This document shows, in pieces, positions 48,480 to 59,178 of a stretch of 64,000 nt of DNA (the first letter of the stretch is position 1; each line of letters starts with the position of its first letter). A program made the translations under genes and the position numbers. Origin of the DNA: Cyrtodaria siliqua (taxonomy: Eukaryota; Mollusca; Bivalvia; Adapedonta; Hiatellidae); contig JAWPHD010001807.1 in NCBI GenBank assembly GCA_037043455.1, forward strand, positions 62,001 through 126,000, in the 5' to 3' direction. The notes beneath the pieces are model-generated. The model saw only the letters and a list, made by a program, of their open reading frames with translations. It was not told the DNA's origin and ran no database searches.

Positions 48480-50408
48480 TCATTTAGCATAGGACAACTT
48501 AGGTTCTTGGATAGCCATCAGTTTATGGCTTCGCCTCTGGAAAAAATGGTTGGTGCAACAGACAAATCTGATTTCAAAATTACCAAAAATCAGTTTGGGA
48601 ACAAACAAATTTACTTTTACGAAAAGGTGTTTACCCGTATGATTATATGGACAGTGTGGAAAGATTTAAGGAAACGCAATTACCACCTATAGAAAAGTTT
48701 TACAGTAGTCTCAAAGATGAAAGTATAAGTCTCGAAGATTACGAATATGCTCAAAAAATATGGAAAGAGTTTAACTGTAAAACTCTTGGAGACTATCATG
48801 ATTTATATCTAAAAACTGATGTAACTTTGTTAGCAGATGTATTTCAAACTTTCAGAAAAACATGCATGAATGCATATAAACTCGATCCTTTGCATAACTA
48901 CACAGCACCTGGATTATCTTGGGATGCTTTACTTAAACATTCAGAAATAGTTTTAGAACTTTTGACAGACATTGACATGCACTTGTTTGTAGAAAAAGGA
49001 ATGCGAGGTGGCATAAGTATGGTATCAAAACGACATGCCAAAGCAAACAATCCATATGTAGCTGATTATAACACTAGAGAGAAAAACAGATTTTTAATGT
49101 ATTTTGATGCAAATAACCTTTATGGGTGGGCAATGAGTCACCTACTTCCATATTCTGGCTTTAAGTGGGTGAAATTAGATTCCTTGTCGGAGCTAAAGGA
49201 AGGAAAAGGATATTTTCTAGAAGTTGATTTGGAATATCCTAAAGAACTCGATGAAGCTCACAATGGCTATCCACTTGCACCGGAAAGATTAGCAGTAAAA
49301 AAAGAATGATTGTCAGAATACCAGACAGATATTTTGGAAAATGATAGCATGATAAATACAGAACAACTAGTCCCAAATCGTATGGACAAAGAAAAATATG
49401 TGATACATCACAAAAACCTGCAACTGTATTTATCTGTGGGTATGAGACTAAAGAAAATACACAGAGTATTAGAATTTAATGAAAAACCATGGATGAAATC
49501 ATACATAAATCTAAACACAGAACTTAGAAAAAAAGGTAAATCAGAATTTGAAAAAGATTTTTATAAACTTATGAACAACTCTGTGTTTGGCAAGACAATG
49601 AAAAATCTACGCAAGCGGACTGATATAAAACTAGTCAGAACTGACGGCTCTGAAAATGAAAAGATAAGAAAAATAATAGCCAAACCCAACTTTAACAGGC
49701 GTATAAAGTTTTCCGATGAATTGTCAGCAATACATGTAAACAAAACGTCGGCCGGTAATCCATTAATTACTTATCAAAATTAACATTAAACAAACCAATT
49801 TATGTTGGGATGGTAGTATTAGATTTATCAAAGTACATGATGTATGATTGGTACTATAATACCCTAAAGAAAAGGTACGGAGATAACTGTACTTTATTAT
49901 ACACAGACACTGACAGCCTACTGGTAGACATCAAAACAGAAGATGTGTACAAAGACATAGCTGAAATGAAAGATGAGTATGATCTAAGTAATTATCCTCA
50001 AAATCACCCAATGCATGATGATACAAACAATAAGGTATTGGGTAAAATGAAAGACGAATTTGCTGGTGTTGCTATAGCTGAGTATGTTGGATTAAGACCC
50101 AAGCTATATTCTATTTTGAAAGCGGATGAACAACTCATTAAAAAAGCAAAGGGTGTAAAAACTTATGTAGTTCAAAAACATATAAAATTTGAAAACTATA
50201 AAGAAGCACTATTCGATAAGAAAAAGTTTACACATGAAATGAATATGATGCGATCAGTAAAACATCAAATATACGGCATAACAGTAAACAAAGTAACACT
50301 GTCACCATTTTACACTAAAAGATACATTCGGGAAGATGGAATTACAACTGATGCACATGGTTTCTATAAAAACTTATGAATTTGGGTATCAGCAGGAACA
50401 ATAAGTAA

Positions 50409-51279
50409 TTATTCTTTGACAAATTCTCTCTGTGGCGCTGGTAATTTCAAATAATAAACTCTTATACCTTGCATCACCATATAACTTTTAATCTTGTGAA
50501 TATCTTCACTCCACATTGGATCAGTTGCTCTGCGTCTTCCACCTTCTTGTTCCCCGGGTTGATATAAATATCTTACACTTGCATTCATACAGATAGGATC
50601 ACTTTTTAATGTTTTTGTTTCAACAGGAGTGGGCTTTTTTGTTTCCACATTTATTGCTTTAACAACTTCTGGTAATCTTTTTACCCACACTCTATTGCGT
50701 TTTTGTGAATCTATTTCCTTAGCATACTGATAACCAAACAAATCTTTCAGCTAATGTTCTGTTAAATCTTTCCACTAAAGCTTGGTCTCTGTGTATTTCT
50801 GTTCTGCCCCGTCTGATATTTACATTATGTTTTGCCATCAACTGCAATACTGCACCCATAAATTCTCTGCCTGGATCCACTTGTAATAATTTTGGATATT
50901 TCAAATGCCGACTGTATATTTTCTCAAATGCTTTAGCAACTTCTTTAATATCCTTGGAAGTCAGCGGCTCTGCTTCTTTGTATCTACTTGCAATATCAAC
51001 CACAGTCAATGCATATGTATATGTCTTGCGTCCACGGCCAAAGCCAAAAGTATCATGCGGCAGAAATAACAAATCAGCTTGATGCACTCCATTCTTAGTG
51101 GAAACATCAAACCTGGGTCTACCTATTTTCTTTGGTGCGGGTAAATAAATCTGCCACACAACTTGTTTCTTTAAAAATGTTAATGCCTGTTTCTCACTGA
51201 CACCAGCCTCTTTTGCCAATTTTTTAACTGCTGAGTAACCTTTCCAAAATCCTTTTGGGCTGTAATAAATCTTTTCCAT
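50409..51279 (-). pseudogene. INT: Polinton retrovirus-like integrase (frameshifted)
   Basis: Catalyses insertion of the element with a 6-bp duplication. The main frame (51279-50719) starts MEKIYYSPKGFW. It has an rve catalytic core with HQADLLFLPHD (first Asp), LLQVDPGREFMG (second Asp) and ALVERFNRTLAER (Glu). A single extra base near 50740 breaks the frame. The C-terminal part (to 50409) continues GYQYAKEID and VRYLYQPGEQEGGRR and ends KLPAPQREFVKE. The start is preceded by an A/T motif shared with the divergent gene at 51323. Confidence 0.92.
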
Positions 51280-51322
51280 TTTTTTTACTAAAGATTAAAC
51301 TTTATATAACTATAAAGAAAAA

Positions 51323-51646
51323 ATGGAAATCACAACTGCACGATTTGATGAACTGCTTGAAGAGCAATATCAAAAACGCACAAAGAAATGGACAGACTTG
51401 GAAATAAATAAAATATACACTATTACAGATACGAAAATACTGGATACTGAATACGGTCCATCCATGGTATTGACATTATTAGACAACGGTGAAGTATGGG
51501 CGCCTGGTCATCTCAAAGATAAATTAGAGAAGAGTGCTAAACCACCATATTATATTCGACCACTTGGATTGAAACCATGTAAAAACAACAAAACAAATAG
51601 GTATCATGCATATGACTTAGTCTTTCCAAAGGTTATTTCAAAGTAA
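51323..51646 (+). CDS. Polinton conserved 107-aa protein, possible OB-fold
   Basis: Intact. Begins MEITTARFDELLEEQYQKRT. The central part, NKIYTITDTKILDTEYGPSM then LTLLDNGEVWAPGHLKDKL, alternates short strands in a way suggestive of an OB-fold, so single-strand DNA binding is a possibility. This is inference, not a recognised domain. Similar small proteins occur next to integrase in other animal Polintons as far as I recall. It is divergent from integrase with a 43-bp A/T-rich spacer that probably holds both promoters. Confidence 0.65.
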   Translation: MEITTARFDELLEEQYQKRTKKWTDLEINKIYTITDTKILDTEYGPSMVLTLLDNGEVWAPGHLKDKLEKSAKPPYYIRPLGLKPCKNNKTNRYHAYDLVFPKVISK

Positions 51647-51667
51647 TCATATTTTTTTTTTATGAAA

Positions 51668-52076
51668 TCAATTTGTACGCCACAAATCCAGTTGCAGCCA
51701 TGCCCTGCACAATAAACTTTCTCTATCTTGTTGATCTGGAGATGGTGTATAGAAATCACTCAACTTGGGCTCCGGTTCCAAAAGCAAATGTTTGCCAGTT
51801 GTATAATAATACTGTTTCATGGCCTGGTCTACATCATCAAAAGTCTGCTCTGCATGATGCTCTTTTTGCAGTTGCTTATTAATAAAATCTAATCTCTCTG
51901 TTCTTTTTTTTATTCCACGCCGCTTGTGCTGCTTCCAATTGTTCCACGGCTTTGTCATGCCTTTGTCTTTCCTCGTCTGAATGACTTCCCATTTTTGAAA
52001 AGAAATAATTTGAACAGCTAAATGCCAATGCATTTGTTAATGCGCCACCTATCATCATTGCTACTGCACTTGCCAT
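51668..52076 (-). pseudogene. Polinton conserved small membrane-associated protein (frameshifted)
   Basis: Starts MASAVAMMIGGALTNALAF (hydrophobic N-terminus), then a charged helical region (HDKAVEQLEAAQAAWNKKK). A slip in an A-run near 51912 shifts the frame. The continuation reads RTERLDFINKQLQKEHHAEQ and PEPKLSDFYTPSPDQQ to the stop at 51668. The combination of a glycine/alanine hydrophobic start and a 'LSDFY-P' segment recurs in animal Polintons. The function is unknown; a virion or membrane component is plausible. Confidence 0.7.
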
Positions 52077-52336
52077 GTTTTTATAAATATTTTTAAAAAA
52101 TATTTCATAATATCCGCAGGAATAATACCTTGCTTAATCAGCATATCCTTTGTAGCCATTGCTAACATTATATCCATAGACAGCATCCCAACATCTGTCA
52201 TATTAAAATCCACTTTGGGTGCTGGTCTTTTTATTAGTTTTTTGCTAATCTCAGAATATCCAACAGTTAAAAGTGTTTCCACTCCAGCGTGATACACCAT
52301 ATTTACAATTTGTTTTCCGTCAATACTTGCTGCCAT
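52061..52336 (-). CDS. Polinton small conserved protein (91 aa)
   Basis: Start chosen at ATG 52336 (MAASIDGKQIVNMVYHAGVE), because it follows the A/T motif and poly-A run used before other genes; the longer frame to 52471 overlaps the upstream gene. Further sequence includes MTDVGMLSMDIMLAMATKDM, a hydrophobic helix. Its stop overlaps the start of the next gene (52076). The function is unknown. Confidence 0.65.
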   Translation of the reverse strand: MAASIDGKQIVNMVYHAGVETLLTVGYSEISKKLIKRPAPKVDFNMTDVGMLSMDIMLAMATKDMLIKQGIIPADIMKYFLKIFIKTWQVQ

Positions 52337-52367
52337 TTTTTTTATATGATTATTTTTTAAAAATAAA

Positions 52368-52730
52368 TTATTTAAAATCAAACGGGTCTTTTGGTGCAAC
52401 ATGAACAGGTTGCACAACTGCAGGTTGCGTAGCAGATTTTCTGTTATAAATATACAAACCCAATCCAGCAATGCCTAATAAAACCAGACACGGTGGAATA
52501 TAATTTTTGTATACGTTTATTTTGATTTCTGGTTTCTCTTCACCTATTGTTATTTTTGTTATTTCATCTTGCTTTGCAGCATCTTGCTTTGCATTCTGTG
52601 CATCCTGACGCTTTGCCTTTTTCGCCGCTGCTCCTTTTTTCCCAGCCTCTATTCGTTTTGGATTTTTTACTTTTTGTTGTTCAATAGGTTGTGTAACAAC
52701 AGGTATAACTTCACTCTCTTGGTTCTCCAT
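52368..52730 (-). CDS. Polinton single-pass membrane protein with basic N-terminal region
   Basis: 120 residues. The N-terminal half is Lys/Ala/Gln-rich (RIEAGKKGAAAKKAKRQDAQ). One transmembrane helix is near residues 78-95 (YIPPCLVLLGIAGLGLYIY), followed by a short tail. Its start overlaps the end of the 162-aa gene by 20 bp. Basic domain plus anchor suggests a virion membrane or DNA-associated protein; this is inference. Confidence 0.7.
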   Translation of the reverse strand: MENQESEVIPVVTQPIEQQKVKNPKRIEAGKKGAAAKKAKRQDAQNAKQDAAKQDEITKITIGEEKPEIKINVYKNYIPPCLVLLGIAGLGLYIYNRKSATQPAVVQPVHVAPKDPFDFK

Positions 52731-53199
52731 TTATAGTATCTATATTTTTATTTTTATTAAAATCAATATGTCTAACAGTTGTCAGTATTGCTGTAAATGG
52801 CGCTAAGCACATCCCATACCTGTAATACAACTCACAACAAGCACTTGTCAAAGCATGATTAATAAATGGGTCTTCCTCCAAATCTTCTATCAGTTTTGGT
52901 GGATTGGTTACATTAAAATATTTTGATACTCCCATCACATACAAGTTAATAAAAGAATTGCCTAAAGTCTTGGTCATGATTTCCCCAAGCCTTGCTTCAT
53001 ATCTGCAGTAAAGTTTGTTAATTTCATCCGGGGGCATGCTATCTATATTTGTGAGTTGTTTGTCTTTACCCAAATATTGACGACTACCGCCGCCAGCCAC
53101 TATGGCTGATAATCTTTCTTTTTTTGTTTCTTGTTGCTTTGATTCATCACGTTCCGTGAAACCTTCTGATATATCTTGTAATAGTTCTTCCGCATTCAT
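52711..53199 (-). CDS. Polinton conserved 162-aa protein
   Basis: Intact. The acidic N-terminus (MNAEELLQDISEGFTERDE) is followed by MPPDEINKLYCRYEARLGEI, EDPFINHALTSACCELYYRY and GMCLAPFTAILTTVRH. The EINKLYCRYEARLG motif recurs in animal Polintons. No known fold was recognised. It is co-oriented with the ATPase and capsid genes, so a structural or packaging role is likely. Confidence 0.75.
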   Translation of the reverse strand: MNAEELLQDISEGFTERDESKQQETKKERLSAIVAGGGSRQYLGKDKQLTNIDSMPPDEINKLYCRYEARLGEIMTKTLGNSFINLYVMGVSKYFNVTNPPKLIEDLEEDPFINHALTSACCELYYRYGMCLAPFTAILTTVRHIDFNKNKNIDTINGEPRE

Positions 53200-53504
53200 T
53201 TTATATTAGTAATCTTATTTTTTATCTTGAAATAAATATAAAACACAAAACAACCAGCTGCGATATTCATGCAACTAGTAATTGTTAGTATTGTTAATAG
53301 CTTTGTTATTAACATTGCTATTTTTTTATTAACATTATTAATTTGCTGCAAGCATTGCTATTAACATTACTAATTTGCTATGAGCAATGCTATAAGCATT
53401 ACTATATTGTTCGATATTTTCATTATATTTTCATGTCAGTATTGCTATTAACATTGCTACTTTGCTGTTAGTATTACTATTAGCAACAGTTAGAAAAAAA
53501 GTAA
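53200..53504. repeat. A/T-rich spacer with imperfect tandem 'attgctattaacatt' repeats
   Basis: An unusually long spacer for this compact element, built from degenerate copies of attgctattaacattgcta and tttgctgttagtattacta. No coding frame is supported. It may hold a promoter or transcription terminator, or be the site of a lost gene. Confidence 0.6.
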
Positions 53505-54149
53505 TTATTCAACCCAATAACCAGTTGGTTGGCCAGTCCTCAAAATTAACTTGGAATATTTAGTCTTTGCTGAAGCTTTTCTTATTCTGGTTCTCTCCTC
53601 CAACGTCGGAATAACATCATTTTCTCTCAAACAATTTTCATAACTATCTCTGTCCTTAGTGTAAAACATACACAACCATTTTGATTGCTCTCTCAGATCT
53701 TTCAATACAGAATTATATCTCTGTGAAATGACACACACTGATTGTTTGGCGTGACGGCCAGAGAATGCCAACTCTGATAACATTTTCTTTGTTAATTCTT
53801 TTGTGGCGGAGCAATCATCAATGATGTATAATGTGGGTTTGCCAGCATATTGTTTGAAAAATAAACGCAACAGTTCTTGTAACATTTCTTTGCCGTTGCT
53901 AACAGGATTGCCAATTATTATTTTTTTATCTCTCGGGTTTCTCACATCTCCTATCCAGGATCTATTTTTATAAGCCTCGTTCCACTCTATGGTTGGACAC
54001 AATATAATTATATGTTCAAAAACTCCAACATACTCTTGTTCAAGTATGTCAAGAACAAACTCTGTTTTGCCACAGCCTGTCTGACCACATATAATGGCAC
54101 TGTGTGAATATTTAGGATATTTAGTATAGTGATTCTTTGAATCTTCCAT
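53505..54149 (-). CDS. ATP: Polinton packaging ATPase (FtsK/HerA, A32-like)
   Basis: Intact 214-residue P-loop ATPase that would drive genome packaging into capsids. Walker A is CGQTGCGKTEF (about residues 21-31); Walker B is LYIIDDCSA (about residues 105-113). Further blocks are SELAFSGRHAKQSVCVISQR (sensor/arginine region) and RTGQPTGYWVE at the end. Its start overlaps the end of the capsid gene by 29 bp, a typical viral arrangement. Confidence 0.92.
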   Translation of the reverse strand: MEDSKNHYTKYPKYSHSAIICGQTGCGKTEFVLDILEQEYVGVFEHIIILCPTIEWNEAYKNRSWIGDVRNPRDKKIIIGNPVSNGKEMLQELLRLFFKQYAGKPTLYIIDDCSATKELTKKMLSELAFSGRHAKQSVCVISQRYNSVLKDLREQSKWLCMFYTKDRDSYENCLRENDVIPTLEERTRIRKASAKTKYSKLILRTGQPTGYWVE

Positions 54150-55385
54150 CTTCGAAATTGATTTGCGCGTCTTGTATTATATATACATAAATATTTAAAG
54201 GTTGATCTGCATCTGCTTTTTTGTTTATTAGTATCGTTATGCCTTCACTGCCGTTTTCTATTCTTCTTCCACTGCCGTGTAATAAATTGTCATCACATGT
54301 TCTAAGGTCAAGCCACAGAGCATATGATTTTGTTAGATAAGTCTCAAGAGAAACATTGGTAAAGTATAAGTCCTTTGCCACTATGTCTGACTCTTTGTTT
54401 TTTTTTGATGTCAAGGCAAAATATTTGTTGATTTCATCCCAATGTTGATATGCCTTCATGCCCTGACTATACAACTGATTTGGTACTCCCTCTATTGTCA
54501 TTTCAACCTTTTCAATCTTTTGGTTGTAAAAGGATTCCGTGTCTGTTCTTTCTGGGTCTTCAAACAGCATTAGAATACCTTTCATGCTCCGTGCTGGTGT
54601 GTTAATGTTGATGTTCCAAAGGGTTTCAGATTTCTTTGCTATTATTTTTCTATGTCGCAAGATACGATCATACATAAATGACATCTTACCATTGGTTTGC
54701 TGTCTTATTTGTCTGGCTAATTCAACATCACTAACCGTATCAAATTCCAAGCAGATATTTTTTATTACATAAGATGCATCAGCATCACTGCTTTTGATAA
54801 CTTTGTTATAATCATTAAACGTTAATTCAAATTCTAACGTATCACCAAGCCCCGCTTGATAAAATGGCATATGACTTTCTAACATTTCAAAGTCCAGTAT
54901 AATACAAAATCTATTTTTATAAGCTGCTGCTATAGCTTCATCTTCGGTGTCTGAGGATTTATCTCCCGCACCAATTCTATGTTTTAACATGTTTGCTTTA
55001 CCAATACCTTGGTAAGCTATGTTTACTCGTTCAGTAGGGCTTTTCCATAAATCTACATAACAATGATATATATCACTGTCATCTAATTGACATGACTTCA
55101 TTGCCACTTATTTTTTATTTTTTTCACAATTGTTCTACCCAGATTCTGGAATAGAGTAGCGTTAACGTCAGTTCTGCTTCTAAGTTCTATTTCAAAGGCA
55201 AGACGAGCAGTACGTGGAACTATTACATCATTAGTACTTAGATTGGGAAATCTCACAAGCAGTTGCTGGTTTTGGCCTATTGTTGATGGATTATTAGTTA
55301 TTACTAAACGTGTGCGGATGCCCGTGGCACCACGAGGTTCTCTTAGTTTTCTATAAGAGTTGAGTTTGTTTCCGTAAGCTGACAT
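54121..55385 (-). pseudogene. Polinton probable major capsid protein (frameshifted)
   Basis: The N-terminal frame (55385-55098) starts MSAYGNKLNSYRKLREPRG and contains QLLVRFPNLSTNDVIVPRTA. After small indels around 55085-55125 the main frame (to 54121) includes DDSDIYHCYVDLW, CIILDFEMLESHMPFYQAG, GVPNQLYSQGMKAYQHWDE and YALWLDLRTCDDNLLHGSGR. About 420 residues in all, mostly beta-rich. Position next to the ATPase, length and strand pattern suggest the double-jelly-roll capsid protein; no direct fold evidence is available here. It shares a 47-bp bidirectional A/T promoter region with the gene at 55433. Confidence 0.65.
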
Positions 55386-55432
55386 TGTTTTTATTTTTTA
55401 AATATATTTTTTAAAATTAAATAAAATAAATA
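55386..55432. promoter_or_regulatory. Bidirectional A/T-rich promoter-like spacer
   Basis: 47 bp between two divergent start codons, composed almost only of A and T with mirrored tttttaaatatattttttaa-type cores. Similar cores precede other Polinton genes (before 52076, 52336, 58068, 58723). Its role as a late-type promoter is inferred from position and repetition. Confidence 0.5.
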
Positions 55433-56799
55433 ATGGCTGAAGGAGGATTTGAAAATCCTACGTTTGATGCTGAAGATGTGGATGCTTATGTAAGTGAATT
55501 ACTTGATGAAGAATCAGAATTTATACAACCTGGCTCAGAATTCCAGAGACAAATTGTAAATGAAAATAACCATATTAATCAGCTTCAAGGGGAAGATAAA
55601 ACAAAAGAACAGCTTACACAAAAAAGATTGTTAGTAGATCAATTGTTTACTGAAGTTAATGCTGAGATCAGCGGAATTGATTATAAAAATGATTTCATAG
55701 TGAATGAGGACGAAATCGGTAGAACAATGTTATATGCAGTTCGGTTGGGAACGGATGATGTTCCACTTACCTATTATAGGGGAAATAATCCAAACGAACC
55801 AATCAAGTTTTATGTGATGGACACTTTAGTTAGAAAACATGGCATTGACTTCGTGAAAAATAATTTAAAAATGTATGATTATTTAGATCCACGTGAAAGA
55901 AAGGCTCAGGGCAGGGCAGAATTAGCAGCCTTGGTAAAAACAAGAGATACCATCGCTGCAGAAAATATATCATTGCAAACTTTTTCAACAACTGAAGATG
56001 TACAAAATACAGTAGATGCTGTAAATATAATTGAGAGTGATTTGAGTAATATAATAGATGAAACTCATCCTAAAACTGCTGTTCAACCAAAAGATCTAAC
56101 ACTGCGAGAGATACGAGGTTTAGATAAGAGATTGCAAATCTTTCGTGGAGAACTTACTAATAATCTCTCAAAGCTCACTGAGCTTGATAAAGACATAACA
56201 AAAGAAAAACAAAAATTAGAACAGGTTAGCATCCCCGGGCAGGAGGACGAGTTTCAACAAGAGCGCATACATGACAGAATAAAAAACTTAGAAGATGAAA
56301 GAAGAGCACGACTTGAAGCGGCGAGTGAAAACAAAGAAGCATTACGCAGTCAAATAAACAGGATAAAAGAAACTATAAATAAGGTGTTAAAAGAAGACAC
56401 AACATTGGGTGAGAGAATAAAAACATTATTCAAAGAGCAAGGTATTACTATTGTTAGTATTTTGACTGCCTTTGGTATGATTATTGGGGTATTAGTTGAG
56501 GCCATTATTCCTACATCAAGTGCTGCGATAACTCCAAAGCCAACTCCAAAACCTGATCCATCAAGTGTCAAGGACTGGATAAAAAAACAAATAAGTAATC
56601 TTGGTAAACTTCTTGCCACCTAGCTGGTAAAGCTGCTGCAGCACTTCCAGGAGTTATTGGTACAATAGTATCATGGCTTTTATCTGCAACAGGTAATGTT
56701 ATTAATTGGCTTGGTAACAATCTATGGGCTTTGCTTGTGTTTGTTTCCGGGTTGTTGTATGTGGCAGCCAAAGAGTGGTTTAGTAAATCTCGTAGATAA
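55433..56799 (+). pseudogene. Polinton large coiled-coil protein with C-terminal membrane helices
   Basis: MAEGGFENPTFDAEDVDAYV start, then a globular N-terminal part (YKNDFIVNEDEIGRTMLYAV), long charged coiled-coil stretches (about residues 225-320), a hydrophobic helix (TIVSILTAFGMIIGVLVEAI) and a Pro/Lys linker. The frame ends at 56623 but coding resemblance continues one frame over (GKAAAALPGVIGTIVSWLLS and NNLWALLVFVSGLLYVAAKE) to TAA at 56797-56799. So there is one indel near 56615. The domain order is typical of a large Polinton virion protein of unknown function. The end overlaps the convergent gene. Confidence 0.75.
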
Positions 56800-58003
56800 G
56801 TAATGCAGCAAGACTTATTACTATAGTACCAACAATTATAGTTGTTTTGTTATCTTCATGTTCAATCGCTATTTTTTTTATTTCTGGTGGGTTATGCTCC
56901 ACAGTTTTATGTATCAATGATTTATCAAAGTCTGGCAGAAATGATTTTGTTGTGGTGCCTTGAAAAGGTTGAACAATGTTTGGTGTCACTGGTTTTACAT
57001 TTACATCATTATTCAATCCTAATGCTTGCGCATCGGTTGCTATTACAATTTCATTATTGTAGTCTTGTATTGTTCCGATTCTTAATTCCATATCACTCGG
57101 AGACATGTACAATCCACTTCCATAGACAAAATTTACTTTACTTCTTGCTTATTTTAGGGTGGTTTCATATCTTGAAATTTGACTGGGCAAGTCGATGGGG
57201 CTATTTATTGCGTCCTCTACATTTGCAAGAAATTGTTTCTGTGCATCAAATGCCGTTCCAGTTCCAAGTATATCTGTTCTTGTTTGTGATTGTGAGCCAA
57301 GAATTGCCCAGCAGTATGTTCTTATGCTGTCATTGATTCTTTCTACTCCTGCTCTTGTAAATCCAGATGAACAATCTAGTATAAAAGTAGACCAACTATT
57401 GTCAGCCTCAGATCCTTGTGCAATGTAATCAATGTGATATGTTTTATCACTCTCATAGACTGTAAAACTCATCCTTTTGTTGTCGTATACAGTATTTACC
57501 AAAGGATGATAACCAGTATTTGTCCAGTAATTATAAATTGTTCCTAGCCCATCATTATAGCTTTGTTTCTGTCTCCAGTCCGAATTTAAGTTAACGTTAA
57601 ACTCCTTGCATATTCTTTCGTATGCGTTTCGGTTATATGTGTTATTAAACGCATTCCAATTTGAGTCTTGCGGCATTGCTACACTCATTTCAAATAATAT
57701 TCTTCTGACTTGGTAGTAGACATGAAATCATAATAACGAACCAACCAGTGCATCAGCTTTTAGATGATTGTTGAAATCAATACCACATCCAGTTGTCGCA
57801 CACCAAATAGCAAAATTCAACTGATTCTGCCAAAATAACATCCAATCTGTTTCCCAGCGTTGGACTATAACATCTGATTTAACGTATGGGAGTTTGTATT
57901 TTTCAAAGACATTTGGAAATGATGCTTTAAAGTCTTTACCGTTTGATGTAATGACTATGTTTTGATTTATTATATCTATCACAAGTATTTGAATATTGAG
58001 CAT
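56780..58003 (-). pseudogene. Polinton ~407-codon structural-type protein with two in-frame stops
   Basis: One gene seen as three frames in the same phase. 58003-57728 holds ETDWMLFWQNQLNFAIWCAT. 57688-57149 holds FNNTYNRNAYERICKEFNV and SWSTFILDCSSGFTRAGVER. 57112-56780 holds MYMSPSDMELRIGTIQDYNN and a C-terminal transmembrane helix TTIIVGTIVISLAALLIYEI. They are separated only by an in-frame TGA near 57728 and a TAA at 57149. No fold was recognised, but the co-conserved segments are typical of animal Polintons. Possibly a virion membrane or minor capsid component. Confidence 0.75.
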
Positions 58004-58067
58004 CTGGGTTATATTTGAATTCTTTAGAAATCATTTTTATTTGTATTTTTTATATATATTAAAAAAA

Positions 58068-58698
58068 ATGTTTCATACAATTTCAAGCATATACAACTCT
58101 ATTAATTTACAACAGTATATCGATAATAGAGATGGAACTAAGCGCGTTGGATTAAAGAGTTTTACATACACTATCGGTTGGCATAATATTAATCATGAAA
58201 TCGTAAAGACAAGAAACCCATATAAAATAGAACATTTACCTGGTGGACTCTATAACTTTCAAGACTTGGTAGAAAGTTTTAAATCGCTAAATGAAAATAT
58301 TACCCTGGACAGTATTGCCCAAATTGGCTTCAGCATTATACGTACGAATGTCAAGCGGTCTTTCAATTATGCTGGGATTCAAGGACAGACAATGGTTGAC
58401 AGGTACTAATTTAGGAGATTACCCAATTGATTTAGCTCCTTATAAACAGCTATATGTTCATCTGAAACAAGTTAATACGAGTAGTAATTATTTCAATGGT
58501 GCACCAAGCACTATTATAGGTGTTGTACCTGTAGTAAATAAGCAGTTTGGAGATATAGTATATACAAGTTTTTATCCTAAATATCACTGTCTTACGAATG
58601 ATGCAATTACTGAATTGAAAATAGAAGTCAGAGATGAGTATGGTAACAAGATAAATAATCACGGTTTGCCTATGAGTTGTGTTTTAGAAATTATTTAA
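58068..58698 (+). pseudogene. Polinton probable minor capsid (penton-like) protein, frameshifted
   Basis: Start ATG 58068 after an A/T motif (MFHTISSIYNSINLQQYIDN), GLKSFTYTIGWHNINHEI and GGLYNFQDLVESFKSLNE. A shift near 58390 leads to a second frame with GDYPIDLAPYKQLYVHLKQV, APSTIIGVVPV and a C-terminal GLPMSCVLEII. About 210 residues with regular short strands, compatible with a single jelly-roll vertex protein. This assignment rests on size, position and sequence style, so it is tentative. Confidence 0.55.
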
Positions 58699-58722
58699 AA
58701 AATATATTTTTATAAAAAAACA

Positions 58723-59178
58723 ATGAGTATATTTGGACCAACAAGACCTAAAAAAACAGAAGACTTAGAGGCTTTGATAAATAATGTTCAAGATTTATAT
58801 AGGCGAATTGTGCCTTTTGTTAACCAGTTTAATCATTTGAGAGATAGAGTTGATAATCTTAAATATGGGATTATAACAATATTTGCGGAGGCTAAGGGTC
58901 CAATTGCAATGAATAGAATACTCTCAATTGGTAACGGTGGAGCAGAAACAAATGTGAGGCATGTAATGACACGCCGTGGACGGATTATGGGAATAGGTTT
59001 AGCAAGTGACCGATTAATTGGTGACGTACATGTAACTGTAATAGTTTCTGTCAATGGTGTTGAACAACCAAATTATGGCATAACGCTTCACATCATCCCA
59101 CGCAATCATGATAACTTTGATAAACCTTTAGAGATTGGTGCTGGTTCTGTTGTTAAACTTTGTATGCAAGGTTGCTAA
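58723..59178 (+). pseudogene. Polinton 151-aa protein, C-terminus altered by indel
   Basis: Begins MSIFGPTRPKKTEDLEALIN, a short helical segment (about residues 14-55), then a beta-rich domain with GPIAMNRILSIGNGGAETNV, RRGRIMGIGLASDRLIGDVH and GITLHIIPRNHDN. The frame stops at 59176-59178. One frame over, the reading VANATAVNTVASLLIELI continues to about 59225. The same 54-bp segment is repeated at 60021-60075, suggesting it is the original 3' end of this gene. A coiled-coil stalk plus beta head would suit a spike or fibre; this is inference. Confidence 0.6.

Larger units (their letters stand above)
45248..50379 (+). pseudogene. POLB: Polinton family B DNA polymerase (broken)
   Basis: Protein-primed-type polymerase that would replicate the element. 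N-terminal region from ATG 45248 (MENEETIKHLIRLFDTG), including a 15-codon tandem duplication (45390-45480). Exonuclease motifs: ADFES (~47820), HNLKGYDSH (~48250), YHDLYLKTD (~48800). An inserted endonuclease-VII-like Cys/His domain is at 48088-48210 (CWICE, DHCHFTGEYRGAA). Polymerase motifs: FDANNLYGW (~49105), KLMNNSVFGK (~49570), YTDTDS (~49900). Lesions: frameshifts near 45372 and 45505; TTAA-flanked insertion 45906-47105; hairpin insertion 48347-48479; frameshift near 48625; TGA at 49307; one-base shift near 49780. No functional enzyme is possible. Confidence 0.93.

Noticed and set aside
49307..49309. TGA in POLB as a recoded codon
   Set aside because: The same gene also has frameshifts and insertions, and another Polinton gene has a TAA; ordinary decay is simpler.
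56842..57336. 164-codon plus-strand frame
   Set aside because: Antisense to the well-supported minus-strand Polinton structural gene.
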